64,000 nucleotides of DNA, taken from positions 1,178,001-1,242,000 of the forward strand of contig NZ_CP016452.1 of NCBI RefSeq assembly GCF_001713395.1, written 5' to 3'. Made by a program: the position numbers and the translations under genes. Below the pieces are notes generated by a model, which searched no databases, was not told the origin of the DNA, and was given only the letters and a program-made list of their open reading frames with translations. Origin of the DNA: Sinorhizobium sp. RAC02. Lineage in GTDB: Bacteria > Pseudomonadota > Alphaproteobacteria > Rhizobiales > Rhizobiaceae. Shown one piece after another: positions 43,443 through 51,472 of the stretch (position 1 is the stretch's first letter; every line of letters starts with the position of its first letter).

Positions 43443-44921
43443 TCAGGTCGACAGGTGCACAAGCGACTGGGCGTCGGCGTCCTTCCGGCTGTAGACACCG
43501 GCGGAGCGGCCCTGTCGCATGACGAGGATGCGGTCGGACATGCCCAGGATTTCGTCGATTTCGGAGGAGATCATCACGACCGTGCCGCCTTCGGCGGCGA
43601 AGTCGCAGATGATGCGGTAAATCTCGCGCTTGGCGCCGACATCGACGCCGCGCGTCGGCTCGTCGAGCAGCAGGACGCGGGGTTCGCGCAAAAACCATTT
43701 GCCCAGCACGACCTTCTGCTGGTTGCCGCCGGAAAGGCCGGAGACCGGCATCGTGTCGCGTGCGGCCTTGATGCCGAAGCGCGTGATCATGTCCGCGGCG
43801 GAGGACTGTTCGCGCCGGCGCTGCATGACGAAGGCCGGGCTCATCTCCGGCAGGCTGGCCAGGCAGATGTTGTTGCGAACGCTGTCCGTCAGGTTGAGGC
43901 CGGTGAGCTTGCGATCTTCCGTCACGAAGGCCATGCCCTCGGCCATCGCGTCGGATGGCTGGCGGATGGCGACCGGCTGGCCGTCGAGGCGGATGTCGCC
44001 GGCAGACGCGCGATCCATGCCGAACAGGCAGTTGAAGATTTCCGTGCGGCCGGAGCCCATCAGGCCGTAGATGCCGAAGATCTCGCCCTTGTGGGCGGTG
44101 AAGGAGATGTCCTCGATCTTGCCGGGCGCGGATAGGCCGGTGACTTCGAGCCCCGCAATCGCCGTCGGCGTGTTCGTCTTGATGTATTCCTCGCCAAGCT
44201 CGCGCCCGACGATCATGCGGATGAGGCCGGGCCGGTCGATATCGGCAAGCTTGCCGTCGCCGACGAAGCCGCCATCGCGGAACACCGTGTAGCTGTCGGC
44301 GATCTGGAAGATTTCCGACAGCCTGTGCGAGACGTAGACGATGCCCTTGCCATCTGCCTTCAGGCGTTTGATCGCCTGGAAAAGGTGCTGGGCCTCCTTC
44401 TCGCCGATCGCCGAGGTCGGCTCATCCATGAAGATAACGTCCGCATCATGGCTCAGCGCCTTGGCGATCTCGACGAGCTGCATCTGCGCGACCGAGAGGT
44501 TCATCATGTATTGGGTCGCGGAAATGTTGAACTCGAGACGATCGAGCAGCGCCTGCGCGTTGCGGTTCATCGTCTTGAAGTCGATGCCGCCGAAGCGGGC
44601 TGAGGGTTCGCGGCCGAGATAGATGTTCTCCGCCACCGTCATGTGCGGGACCGGGCTCAGTTCCTGCTCGATGATGGCGATACCGGAGGCGAGGGCTTCG
44701 GCCGGGCTGTTGAATTCGACCGGCCTGCCGCGATGCAGGATCGTGCCGCCGTCGCGTTTGTGGATGCCCATGAGGATCGAGAGGAACGTGGACTTGCCGG
44801 CGCCATTGCCGCCGCAAAGTGCATGCACCGAGCCGACTTCCAGCGCAAAACGGCCGTCGCGAAGGGCTGCGACGCCGCCGAAGGACTTTTTCAGTTCTTC
44901 CACTTTCAACAGTGGCTGCAT
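43443..44921 (-). CDS. Sugar/polyol ABC transporter tandem ATPase (RbsA-like)
   Basis: A 492-residue protein with two ATP-binding domains as in RbsA/MglA. Domain 1 has GGNGAGKST and LSVAQMQLVEIAKAL in place of a canonical LSGGQ; domain 2 has the degenerate Walker A GLMGSGRTE normal for this family and the intact signature LSGGNQQKVVLGKW followed by LLLDEPTRGVD. GGGAGGAATGC sets the ATG of MQPLLKVEEL; the frame extends 105 nt further into the promoter. First gene of the polyol operon. Confidence 0.92.
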   Translation of the reverse strand: MQPLLKVEELKKSFGGVAALRDGRFALEVGSVHALCGGNGAGKSTFLSILMGIHKRDGGTILHRGRPVEFNSPAEALASGIAIIEQELSPVPHMTVAENIYLGREPSARFGGIDFKTMNRNAQALLDRLEFNISATQYMMNLSVAQMQLVEIAKALSHDADVIFMDEPTSAIGEKEAQHLFQAIKRLKADGKGIVYVSHRLSEIFQIADSYTVFRDGGFVGDGKLADIDRPGLIRMIVGRELGEEYIKTNTPTAIAGLEVTGLSAPGKIEDISFTAHKGEIFGIYGLMGSGRTEIFNCLFGMDRASAGDIRLDGQPVAIRQPSDAMAEGMAFVTEDRKLTGLNLTDSVRNNICLASLPEMSPAFVMQRRREQSSAADMITRFGIKAARDTMPVSGLSGGNQQKVVLGKWFLREPRVLLLDEPTRGVDVGAKREIYRIICDFAAEGGTVVMISSEIDEILGMSDRILVMRQGRSAGVYSRKDADAQSLVHLST

Positions 44922-44966
44922 GCATTCCTCCCGGCATTCAAGGGATGCTCCCCATCCCTTGTTTAC

Positions 44967-44996
44967 AAAATACACATCGTAATCGACATATGTCAA
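44967..44996 (-). promoter_or_regulatory. Promoter of the polyol/dha operon with overlapping palindrome
   Basis: On the minus strand TTGACA (-35) and TATTTT (-10) are 18 nt apart, ending about 46 nt before the first gene. The -35 is part of the perfect palindrome GACATATGTC (44985-44994), well placed for a repressor such as the SorC-type fusion protein of this operon. Confidence 0.55.
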
Positions 44997-45023
44997 CATG
45001 ATGAATCGACAAACGTTGAAATG

Positions 45024-45036
45024 CAAATGTCATTTG
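45024..45036. promoter_or_regulatory. Second palindrome upstream of the polyol operon
   Basis: CAAATGTCATTTG is a perfect 6-bp inverted repeat with one central base, about 30 bp upstream of the -35 element. The outer sequences TTACAAAAT (44963-44971) and ATTTGTAAG (45032-45040) are also complementary over most positions, so the site may form a looped operator. The rest of the interval up to 45278 holds no feature I recognise. Confidence 0.45.
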
Positions 45037-45278
45037 TAAGGTTTGTGCCGCACCGACATGAGATCAAGCAGCTCTATGGATGACGGTAATGTCTTGGGAT
45101 GGCGCGCTTTTTCGGCGAAAGACGGCGTCGCTTTCACGGTCCGTCATGATGCGAAACAACCGGATATTTCTCGATGCACGCGGTTTCCGCCTCCGGCAAG
45201 ATCGATGTACCCTCGGGCGTTGAAGGAGCGGCCTTGACCGGAGAATGGTCCCGTGGCCTATGCGCAAACTGGTCTCAC

Positions 45279-45292
45279 TTGACATGCGTCAA
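45279..45292. promoter_or_regulatory. CRP/FNR-type box upstream of the LysE gene
   Basis: TTGACATGCGTCAA is a perfect palindrome fitting TTGAY-N4-RTCAA, the site of FNR/FixK/Dnr regulators, 59 nt before the LysE-family ATG. It might equally be a chance palindrome containing a TTGACA hexamer. Confidence 0.4.
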
Positions 45293-45350
45293 AGGTGTTC
45301 GACCCTATCAGCAGTAAGGATATCGCCGTTCTCTTCTATCGGATCTGCTC

Positions 45351-45911
45351 ATGATCACCCTGTCTTTCGTCCTGTCCTCCATTCTGATCCTGGTAACGCC
45401 GGGGCCGACGAACACGGTGCTTGCGACCTGTGGCGCATCGCTTGGCGTGCGCCGGGCGGCGATCATGCCGCTTGCGGAAGCCATCGGATATATTCTGGCG
45501 ATATCCCTGTTCGTTGCGGTGGCGGATGCCGTTCGGGGCAATGCCCTGGCCTTTGCCGCAATGAAGTTGCTGGCGGCGAGTTGGCTGCTCTACTCCGCGG
45601 TCCGGCTCTGGGGTATGCCGTTCAGGAGTGATGCGCGGTCGGCGCGCGATTCGTTCCTTCGCGTCTTCCTGACAACGCTGGTCAATCCGAAGGCCATGCT
45701 GGTTGGCACGGTGCTGATCCCCGCGGCGGCACCCATCCACACGTCGCTCTGGATTGCGGTCTATGCCGGGCTCTCGACGCTTGCCGGTCTTGGCTGGGTG
45801 GTCTTCGGCGCGTGCCTGCCGCTGGGCGTGCGGCAGCATTCCTACAAGCTGGCGTCGCTGGTGCTGGGCGGTTTTTCGATGGCTGCCGTGGCGAGCGCGC
45901 TGTCAAGCTGA
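45351..45911 (+). CDS. LysE/RhtB-family exporter
   Basis: A 186-residue membrane protein with five to six helices. LVTPGPTNTVLATCGASLGVRRA near the N-terminus is the LysE/RhtB motif (PGPxxxxV...G...G), and FLTTLVNPKAML is the second conserved block (LNPKA). It is slightly shorter than typical members (about 205 aa), mainly at the C-terminus. It likely exports amino acids or similar small solutes. The ATG is the first of the frame. Convergent with an amidohydrolase gene, so a metabolic link is possible but not shown. Confidence 0.85.
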   Translation: MITLSFVLSSILILVTPGPTNTVLATCGASLGVRRAAIMPLAEAIGYILAISLFVAVADAVRGNALAFAAMKLLAASWLLYSAVRLWGMPFRSDARSARDSFLRVFLTTLVNPKAMLVGTVLIPAAAPIHTSLWIAVYAGLSTLAGLGWVVFGACLPLGVRQHSYKLASLVLGGFSMAAVASALSS

Positions 45912-45950
45912 TCATCCGGCTTTGAAAGTCGGATTGCACAATGGGCTGAT

Positions 45951-45982
45951 TGCGAAGGGGCGACCACTGCCGCCCCTTCGCA
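45951..45982. terminator. Hairpin between convergent lysE-like and amidohydrolase genes
   Basis: TGCGAAGGGGCG and CGCCCCTTCGCA form a perfect 12-bp stem with an 8-nt loop, centred between two convergent stop codons. No T-run on either strand, but position suits a bidirectional terminator. Confidence 0.55.
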
Positions 45983-45987
45983 CGACG

Positions 45988-47181
45988 TCAATCGATCGAT
46001 GGCAGATCGGCGGCCGGTACGCCGTCGCGGACAAGGATGCGGCCGCGACGGATGACGGTGCGCGCCTGGGGCGTCAACGCCACGGCCTCGGCAAGCGTGC
46101 GTGCCGGCACCAGCACGAGATCGCCGAAATCCCCTTCGGACAATCCGTAACCGGAAAGGCCGATGCCTTCCGCGCCGCCGAAGGTGCAGATACGCGCGGT
46201 CTCAGCAAGATCCGCATCGTTGGTCATGCCGTTGCGTTGCGCCAGATATTTTGCCCGCTCCAGCATGTCGCCATTGCCCCAAGGCTCCCATGTGCCCTGG
46301 ATGCCATCCGAGCCGGAAGAAGCCACAAGGCCACTTTGTCGCATCAGGCGCAACGGCAGGGCAGGGGCAGCGGGGCTACCGACCGTCATCACCGCGATCT
46401 GCTCCGCCGCAAGTGCTGATATCAGCGTCTGCTGCCGGGTAGAATCCAGCATGCCGAGGCAATATGCGTGGCTCACCATCACGCGGCCCTGCATCGAGAG
46501 CGCCCGGGTGCGCTCGATGATGAGGTCCAGGCAGAAGGCGCCGAGCTCTCCAAGCTCGTGCAGATGGATGTCGATGGGTTTCCCGTAACGCTCCGCCAGC
46601 GCGAAAATGGCGTCGAGATGCTGGACGGGGTCGCGCTCGATGGTGGCGGGGTCGATGCCGCCGACGATGTCGGCGCCGGCCCGCATGGCGGCATCCATCA
46701 GTTCAAGCGTGCCTGCGCGCGGCAGCATGCCGCTCTGCGGGAAGGCAACGATCTGTATATCGACGAGGTCGCGCAGCGCCTCGCGGGTTTCAAGCACGCC
46801 TTCAATATTGGCGATGCCGATTTCCGTGTCGACGTCGACATGGCTGCGAATGTGGAGGACGCCGTATTTCAGCGTCTGCAGGGCCTGCCGGGCGGATTGG
46901 CGGCGCGCGTCGATGCCGAGGTCACGCTTTGCCTTGCGATCGGCGAGAATGCGGTCGCTGCGATTGGGGCCGACGCGGTTCTCGAACCAGTCCATGCCGA
47001 TCAGCGTCTTGTCGAGATGGGTGTGCGCCTCCACGAAGCCGGGCAGCGCGATGTACCCCGTTGCGTCGAATTCCCGCGCCGGCCGCGCACCGCCGGCGCT
47101 GAAGCGGCCGTTGCGGATGATGAGGTCTACCGGTTCCCCGCCCATGGGTCGCGCATTGCGGATGATGATATCGGCGGTCAT
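45988..47181 (-). CDS. Cytosine deaminase-like amidohydrolase
   Basis: A 397-residue metal-dependent amidohydrolase. The beta-sandwich N-terminus is followed by FVEAHTHLDKTLIG with metal ligands His53 and His55, HIRSHVDVD, IDIHLHELGE, MVSHAYCLG and the Asp-containing ASGSDGIQ. The HTHLDK motif is typical of CodA/AtzC-type deaminases acting on nucleobases or s-triazines. It would remove an amino or alkylamino group from a ring substrate. Its ATG overlaps the stop of the upstream amidohydrolase gene by 4 nt. Confidence 0.87.
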   Translation of the reverse strand: MTADIIIRNARPMGGEPVDLIIRNGRFSAGGARPAREFDATGYIALPGFVEAHTHLDKTLIGMDWFENRVGPNRSDRILADRKAKRDLGIDARRQSARQALQTLKYGVLHIRSHVDVDTEIGIANIEGVLETREALRDLVDIQIVAFPQSGMLPRAGTLELMDAAMRAGADIVGGIDPATIERDPVQHLDAIFALAERYGKPIDIHLHELGELGAFCLDLIIERTRALSMQGRVMVSHAYCLGMLDSTRQQTLISALAAEQIAVMTVGSPAAPALPLRLMRQSGLVASSGSDGIQGTWEPWGNGDMLERAKYLAQRNGMTNDADLAETARICTFGGAEGIGLSGYGLSEGDFGDLVLVPARTLAEAVALTPQARTVIRRGRILVRDGVPAADLPSID

Positions 47182-48569
47182 CGGCGATTCTCCTCTCCCG
47201 CCAGCCCGGCGCGCTGCATCGCCAGCCGGAAGGCCTTTTCCGCGCGGTCGAGGATAGCGCCTTCGTCGTGCTCGGTGAGCCTGCGACCGCGCATCAGCAC
47301 GCGACCACCAACGATGGTCGTGTCCACGTCCGCGCCATTGGCAAAGCGTGCAAGGCGCTGCACCGGATTGGTCGGCGGCCAGAGATGGGGCTGGCGCATG
47401 TTGACGAGCAGGATATCGGCACGTTTACCGGGCTCCAGCGAACCGATTTCCGCCTCCATCGACAGCGCGCGGGCACCGTCGATCGTCGCCATTTCGAGGA
47501 GCTGGAGCGGTGGAAGGATGGCATCATCGCGAAAATGGCGGGCGTGGTAGCGGTGCGCCTGGAACATGTTGCGGAACATGTCGAAGGAGCGGTCGGGTGC
47601 TGCGGCGTCCGTGCCGAGCGAGACGGTGATCCCTTCGGCCATCATTTCCGGCGCCGGGCAACGGGCGAAGACTGACATCAGCGCGCTCGGATTGTGCGCC
47701 ACCTTGGCGCCGGTGCGCTTCAGCACGGCGCGGTCGGCATCGGTGAGGTCGACGCAATGGGCGAGCAGCGAGCGTGCATCGAAGAGGTCGAGTTTGGCAT
47801 CGTTGGCGGCGATCGACCCGTCACGATGACCGTCCTGTATCAGGAGCACGTTCTTCTCGCGGGCCAATCGCTGTGCCCGTCGCGACAGGTCGAGCACAGC
47901 GGTGTCCTCCAGTTCCTCCGCGTTGAAGACGGGGAGGGAGACGGCCAGTTGCAGCCGGTCGTCGCGGTCTGTCCAGGCGTCGATCAGGGCGGCACTGACA
48001 GCCAGCTGCGCATCGGGAACGACGATGATCTCATTGTATGAGCCGTTTCGATGTTCACGGTATACACTTTTAGCGGACGGCCGATTGGGGCCGACGGCGA
48101 GTATTTCGCGTACGCCCATCTCGGCGATGGCGGCAAGGTGCGCTTCGGCGGCTTCCGGCGCCTCGGTCCGCATGATATCCGGCCCACCACCGAAGAGCAG
48201 GGCTGCGGTGGTCGTGCCGCACTTGATACGTTCGGCAGCGGAAAGAGCGGCCTCGGCCGCCCAGAACTCCGGATCGGTCGCCTCGGCATAGATGCGGCCG
48301 GTGATGTTCATCCAATCCTCGGAATCGCCGCCCAACCCCTTGGTCAGCATATGGCCGGCATGGGCGTGCGTGTCGATAAGGCCCGGCATCACCACCATCC
48401 CGCTCGCATCGATACGTTCGGCGTCCGCCGGGGCCATCGGCGCGCCTTCGCCGACGGCGGTGATGCGCCCGTGCTCCACCAGCACATAGCCCTTGTCGAG
48501 GATGCGCCGGTCGGCATCCATGGTGACGATTGCACCGTTTTCGATCAGCAAGGCCTTTTTCATAGGCAT
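47178..48569 (-). CDS. TRZ/ATZ-family amidohydrolase
   Basis: A 463-residue amidohydrolase of the AtzA/TrzN/SsnA group. Metal ligands His68 and His70 lie in LIDTHAHAGHMLTKGLGGD, followed by LLAHCVDL, KVAHNPSALMS and the Asp in SLGTDAAAPDRS. The C-terminal SLEPGKRADILLVNMRQPHL and a small beta-sandwich are standard. It shares the THAHAGH...TDAAAPD signature with the frameshifted amidohydrolase at the far side of the transporter genes, so the two probably treat related compounds. First gene of the leftward unit, divergent from the ABC importer. Confidence 0.88.
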   Translation of the reverse strand: MPMKKALLIENGAIVTMDADRRILDKGYVLVEHGRITAVGEGAPMAPADAERIDASGMVVMPGLIDTHAHAGHMLTKGLGGDSEDWMNITGRIYAEATDPEFWAAEAALSAAERIKCGTTTAALLFGGGPDIMRTEAPEAAEAHLAAIAEMGVREILAVGPNRPSAKSVYREHRNGSYNEIIVVPDAQLAVSAALIDAWTDRDDRLQLAVSLPVFNAEELEDTAVLDLSRRAQRLAREKNVLLIQDGHRDGSIAANDAKLDLFDARSLLAHCVDLTDADRAVLKRTGAKVAHNPSALMSVFARCPAPEMMAEGITVSLGTDAAAPDRSFDMFRNMFQAHRYHARHFRDDAILPPLQLLEMATIDGARALSMEAEIGSLEPGKRADILLVNMRQPHLWPPTNPVQRLARFANGADVDTTIVGGRVLMRGRRLTEHDEGAILDRAEKAFRLAMQRAGLAGEENRR

Positions 48570-48580
48570 TCTCCCGCTAG

Positions 48581-48685
48581 AATTGCATACATCTTATGCG
48601 CATTGTGTGCGCAAATTCTAATTCTGGTATCTTGATATTGTCCGCATATTATGTACAGTCATATTGAGAATAATCGTATGCAATT
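48581..48685. promoter_or_regulatory. Inverted-repeat operator pair in divergent promoter
   Basis: AATTGCATAC (48581-48590) and GTATGCAATT (48676-48685) are perfect 10-bp inverted copies, one near each divergent gene. A third TGCATAC lies at 48696-48702, and TGCGCA occurs twice around 48598. The TTGCATAC half-site resembles FCD-type GntR sites. Looping repression of both operons is inferred; no GntR gene is in the window. Confidence 0.5.
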
Positions 48686-48721
48686 TTTGGGAACATGCAT
48701 ACCTACCCGGGAGAATTCTTC

Positions 48722-50296
48722 GTGAAGACCACTGTGAAGACCCTTTTGGCGGGGCTTGCCATGCTGGCGCCGCTTTCCGCGCCCGCTTTTGCCGAAACGC
48801 TGCGCTGGGCAGCATCCGGCGACGTCATCTCCTACGACCCGAATGCGCACGTCGACAGTTTCACCCAGAGCGTCCAGCACGTCGTGTTCGATCCGCTGGT
48901 TCGCCGCAACAAGGAACTGAAGCTGGAGCCGGCGCTTGCCACGTCCTGGGAAGTCATCGAGCCGACGCGTTGGCGCTTCAAGCTGCGTGAGGGCGTGAAA
49001 TTCCACGAAGGCCAGGCCTTCAATGCCGACGACGTGGTGGCGACGATCCAGCGTCAGATCGACCCCGGTTCGCGCAACCGCGAAAACCTCTCCGCCGTCA
49101 CCGGCGTCGAGAAGGTGGACGACCACACGGTCGACCTCATCCTGCGCGGTCCCTATCCGCTGCTCCTCAACGACCTCGCCGCGATCTACATCATGAGCAA
49201 GCCGTGGATGGAAGAGCATGACGCGCTGAAGCCGGGCAACACCGCCACCGGCGTCGTCACCTATGCCAGCAGCCACGCGAACGGCACCGGCGCCTTCAAG
49301 CTGAAGAGCTACGAGCCCGATTCGCGCTCGATCTTTGAGGTGAACAAGGACTGGTGGGACAAGCCGCAGCATAACCTGACGGAAATCGAATTCCGTCCGA
49401 TCGCCTCCGACGCCACCCGCATTGCGGCGTTGTTGTCCGGCGAAGTTGACATGGTCGTTCCGGTTCCGCTTCAGGACGTCGATCGCATCGCCTCCACCGA
49501 GGGGCTGAAGGTCGTCGAAAACCCGTCGCTGCGCACCATCATGCTGGCACTGAACTTCAACAAGGAATTGCATGCGGCGCCCGGCGTGGCGAACCCGATG
49601 CTCAACGTCAAGGTGCGCCAGGCGCTCTGGCAGGCCATCGACCTCAACACGATCCAGAAGCGGCTGATGCGCGGCAAGTCGCGCGTTGCCTCCATGCTGG
49701 TCGCCCCGGCTGTTACGGGCCATGATGACGCCATCGATGTGGCTCCGGAATACGACGTCGACAAGGCGAAGGCGCTGCTTGTCGAGGCCGGCTATCCGGA
49801 TGGTTTTAAGACCGGCCTTTCCTGCTCGAACGACCGCTATATCGCTGACGAGCAGATCTGCCTGGCGATCTCCTCCATGTGGGCGAAGATCGGCGTGCAG
49901 GTCGATCTCAGCGTCGAGAGCAAGACGACCTATTTCCCGCGCATGGATAATAGCGAACTCGACGTCTACATGCTCGGCTGGGCTTCGCTTCCGGCGATGG
50001 ATGGCTATAGCGTGCTCCAGGCACTGCTTGCCACGAATGACGGCACCTATGGCGGCTCGAACCCGAATGGCCTGTCCGACCCACGCATCGATGCGCTCAC
50101 TCGTTCGGCTTCGGTCGAGCTCGACGAGACAAAGCGCATCGACATGCTGAAGGAAGCCTTCCGCATCACCCATGACGAGGCGCTGTTCATTCCGCTGCAC
50201 CAGCAGCCGGTCGCCTGGGCGATGAGCAACAAGGTCGATATCCCGCAGTTCCCGGACGAATACGTTCGCCCGTGGTTCGCGCAGGTCAAGAAGTAA
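48722..50296 (+). CDS. Peptide/opine-type ABC substrate-binding protein (SBP_bac_5)
   Basis: A 524-residue DppA/OppA-like protein. I use the GTG start giving MKTTVKTLLAGLAMLAPLSA with a signal peptide ending AFAE, because GGGAGAATTCTTC lies before it; an ATG 27 nt upstream would place charged residues in front. The mature protein begins LRWAASGDVISYDPNAH and has FDPLVRRNKELKLEPALATSW and WRFKLREGVKFHEGQAFNADDVV, the cluster-C signatures. It feeds the two permeases and the double ATPase downstream. Cluster-C proteins bind peptides, opines, nickel complexes or other bulky polar molecules; with amidohydrolases around, an N-rich heterocycle is plausible. Confidence 0.9.
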   Translation: MKTTVKTLLAGLAMLAPLSAPAFAETLRWAASGDVISYDPNAHVDSFTQSVQHVVFDPLVRRNKELKLEPALATSWEVIEPTRWRFKLREGVKFHEGQAFNADDVVATIQRQIDPGSRNRENLSAVTGVEKVDDHTVDLILRGPYPLLLNDLAAIYIMSKPWMEEHDALKPGNTATGVVTYASSHANGTGAFKLKSYEPDSRSIFEVNKDWWDKPQHNLTEIEFRPIASDATRIAALLSGEVDMVVPVPLQDVDRIASTEGLKVVENPSLRTIMLALNFNKELHAAPGVANPMLNVKVRQALWQAIDLNTIQKRLMRGKSRVASMLVAPAVTGHDDAIDVAPEYDVDKAKALLVEAGYPDGFKTGLSCSNDRYIADEQICLAISSMWAKIGVQVDLSVESKTTYFPRMDNSELDVYMLGWASLPAMDGYSVLQALLATNDGTYGGSNPNGLSDPRIDALTRSASVELDETKRIDMLKEAFRITHDEALFIPLHQQPVAWAMSNKVDIPQFPDEYVRPWFAQVKK

Positions 50297-50314
50297 CGGG
50301 TTTCTCCCAGGACA

Positions 50315-50346
50315 CGATCCCGGCAGGCGCAAGCAGGCCGGGATCG
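50315..50346. other. Hairpin after the binding-protein gene
   Basis: CGATCCCGGC and GCCGGGATCG form a perfect 10-bp stem with a 12-nt loop, 19 nt past the stop, without a T-run. It lies in a 210-nt gap before the permease gene and likely works as 3' mRNA stabiliser with partial termination. Confidence 0.55.
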
Positions 50347-50506
50347 TCCCGCAAGAGTCGCCGGTTTCTTCGCAGGCCGAAGACGGAGCGAAACGGCTCG
50401 TTCCTTCTACGCATTGTTTTGATGCAATTCCGAACGCAAAGCCGCTTTCGCGCTTTTGCCGGAGCTGCTCGCGGGGCTTGAGCGCTCCCTCCCAAGGACT
50501 ATTCCG

Positions 50507-51472
50507 ATGCTCAGACTTCTTTCGGTAAGGCTCCTCCAGGCCGCCCTCGTCATGCTTGCCGTGACGGCCATTGCCTTCATCATGTTCCGTTTCGTGGGCG
50601 ATCCCATCTCCTCGATGGTGCGCGAGGGTGCTACCCAGGCGGAAAAAGACGCGCTGCGCCTGGCGCTCGGCCTCGACAAGCCGATCGTGACGCAGTTTTT
50701 CGATTTCGTCGGTCAGGTGCTGACGGGCAATCTCGGCACGAGCTTCCGCTACCAGCAGCCGGTGGTGAGCCTGCTGATGAGCCGGCTTCCTGCCACGCTG
50801 GAACTGGTGATCGTCGCGACGTTCCTGGCGCTCGCGATCGGCATTCCGCTCGGTGTGCTCTGCGCGCTGAAGCCAAATTCCTTTCTTTCGCGGCTTACCC
50901 AGGCAACGACGCTGATCGGCATTTCCATGCCTACCTTCGTCACGGGCCTGCTCTTGATTCTCGTCTTTGCAGTGAACCTGCGCTGGCTGCCGTCGTCCGG
51001 GCGCGGTGATCTTGTCGATCTCGGCTTCTGGCAGACCGGCTTCCTCACTCTTTCAGGGCTGAAATCGCTGATCCTGCCGTCGATCACACTGGCGCTGTTC
51101 CAGCTGACGCTGATCATGCGGCTGGTACGCTCCGAGATGATCGACGTGCTATCGTCTGACTACATCCGCTTCGCCTTCGCTCGCGGCCTGCCGCGCACCT
51201 ACATTTACGGGCGACTGGCACTGCGCAATGCGCTGATGCCGGTGGTCACCGTGACGGGTCTGCAGATCGGCCAGCTCATCGCCTTCGCCATCGTCACGGA
51301 AACGGTGTTCCAGTGGCCGGGCATGGGCCTGCTCTTCACCAATGCCGTCGGCTATCCCGACGTGCCGGTGCTCGCCGCCTACCTGCTCTTCGTCGGCTTC
51401 CTGTTCGTCATGATCAACATGGTCGTCGACATTCTCTATACCTTCATCGATCCCCGCCTGAGGACACGATAA
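50507..51472 (+). CDS. Dpp/Opp-type ABC permease, first subunit
   Basis: A 321-residue DppB-like permease with six helices. [24 protein letters not shown] is the first helix, followed by the N-terminal periplasmic loop, GTSFRYQQPV, and the coupling motif DYIRFAFARGLPRTYIYGRLALRNA (EAA loop) and VTETVFQWPGMGLL. The ATG used follows CCAAGGACT; an earlier in-frame start adds 17 unlikely residues. Forms a heterodimer with the next gene product. Confidence 0.92.
   Translation: MLRLLSVRLLQAALVMLAVTAIAFIMFRFVGDPISSMVREGATQAEKDALRLALGLDKPIVTQFFDFVGQVLTGNLGTSFRYQQPVVSLLMSRLPATLELVIVATFLALAIGIPLGVLCALKPNSFLSRLTQATTLIGISMPTFVTGLLLILVFAVNLRWLPSSGRGDLVDLGFWQTGFLTLSGLKSLILPSITLALFQLTLIMRLVRSEMIDVLSSDYIRFAFARGLPRTYIYGRLALRNALMPVVTVTGLQIGQLIAFAIVTETVFQWPGMGLLFTNAVGYPDVPVLAAYLLFVGFLFVMINMVVDILYTFIDPRLRTR

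Noticed and set aside
35862..45036. Search for a DhaM/PTS component or a sugar-phosphate isomerase in the polyol operon
   Set aside because: None found; every frame of sufficient size is accounted for by the eight listed genes.
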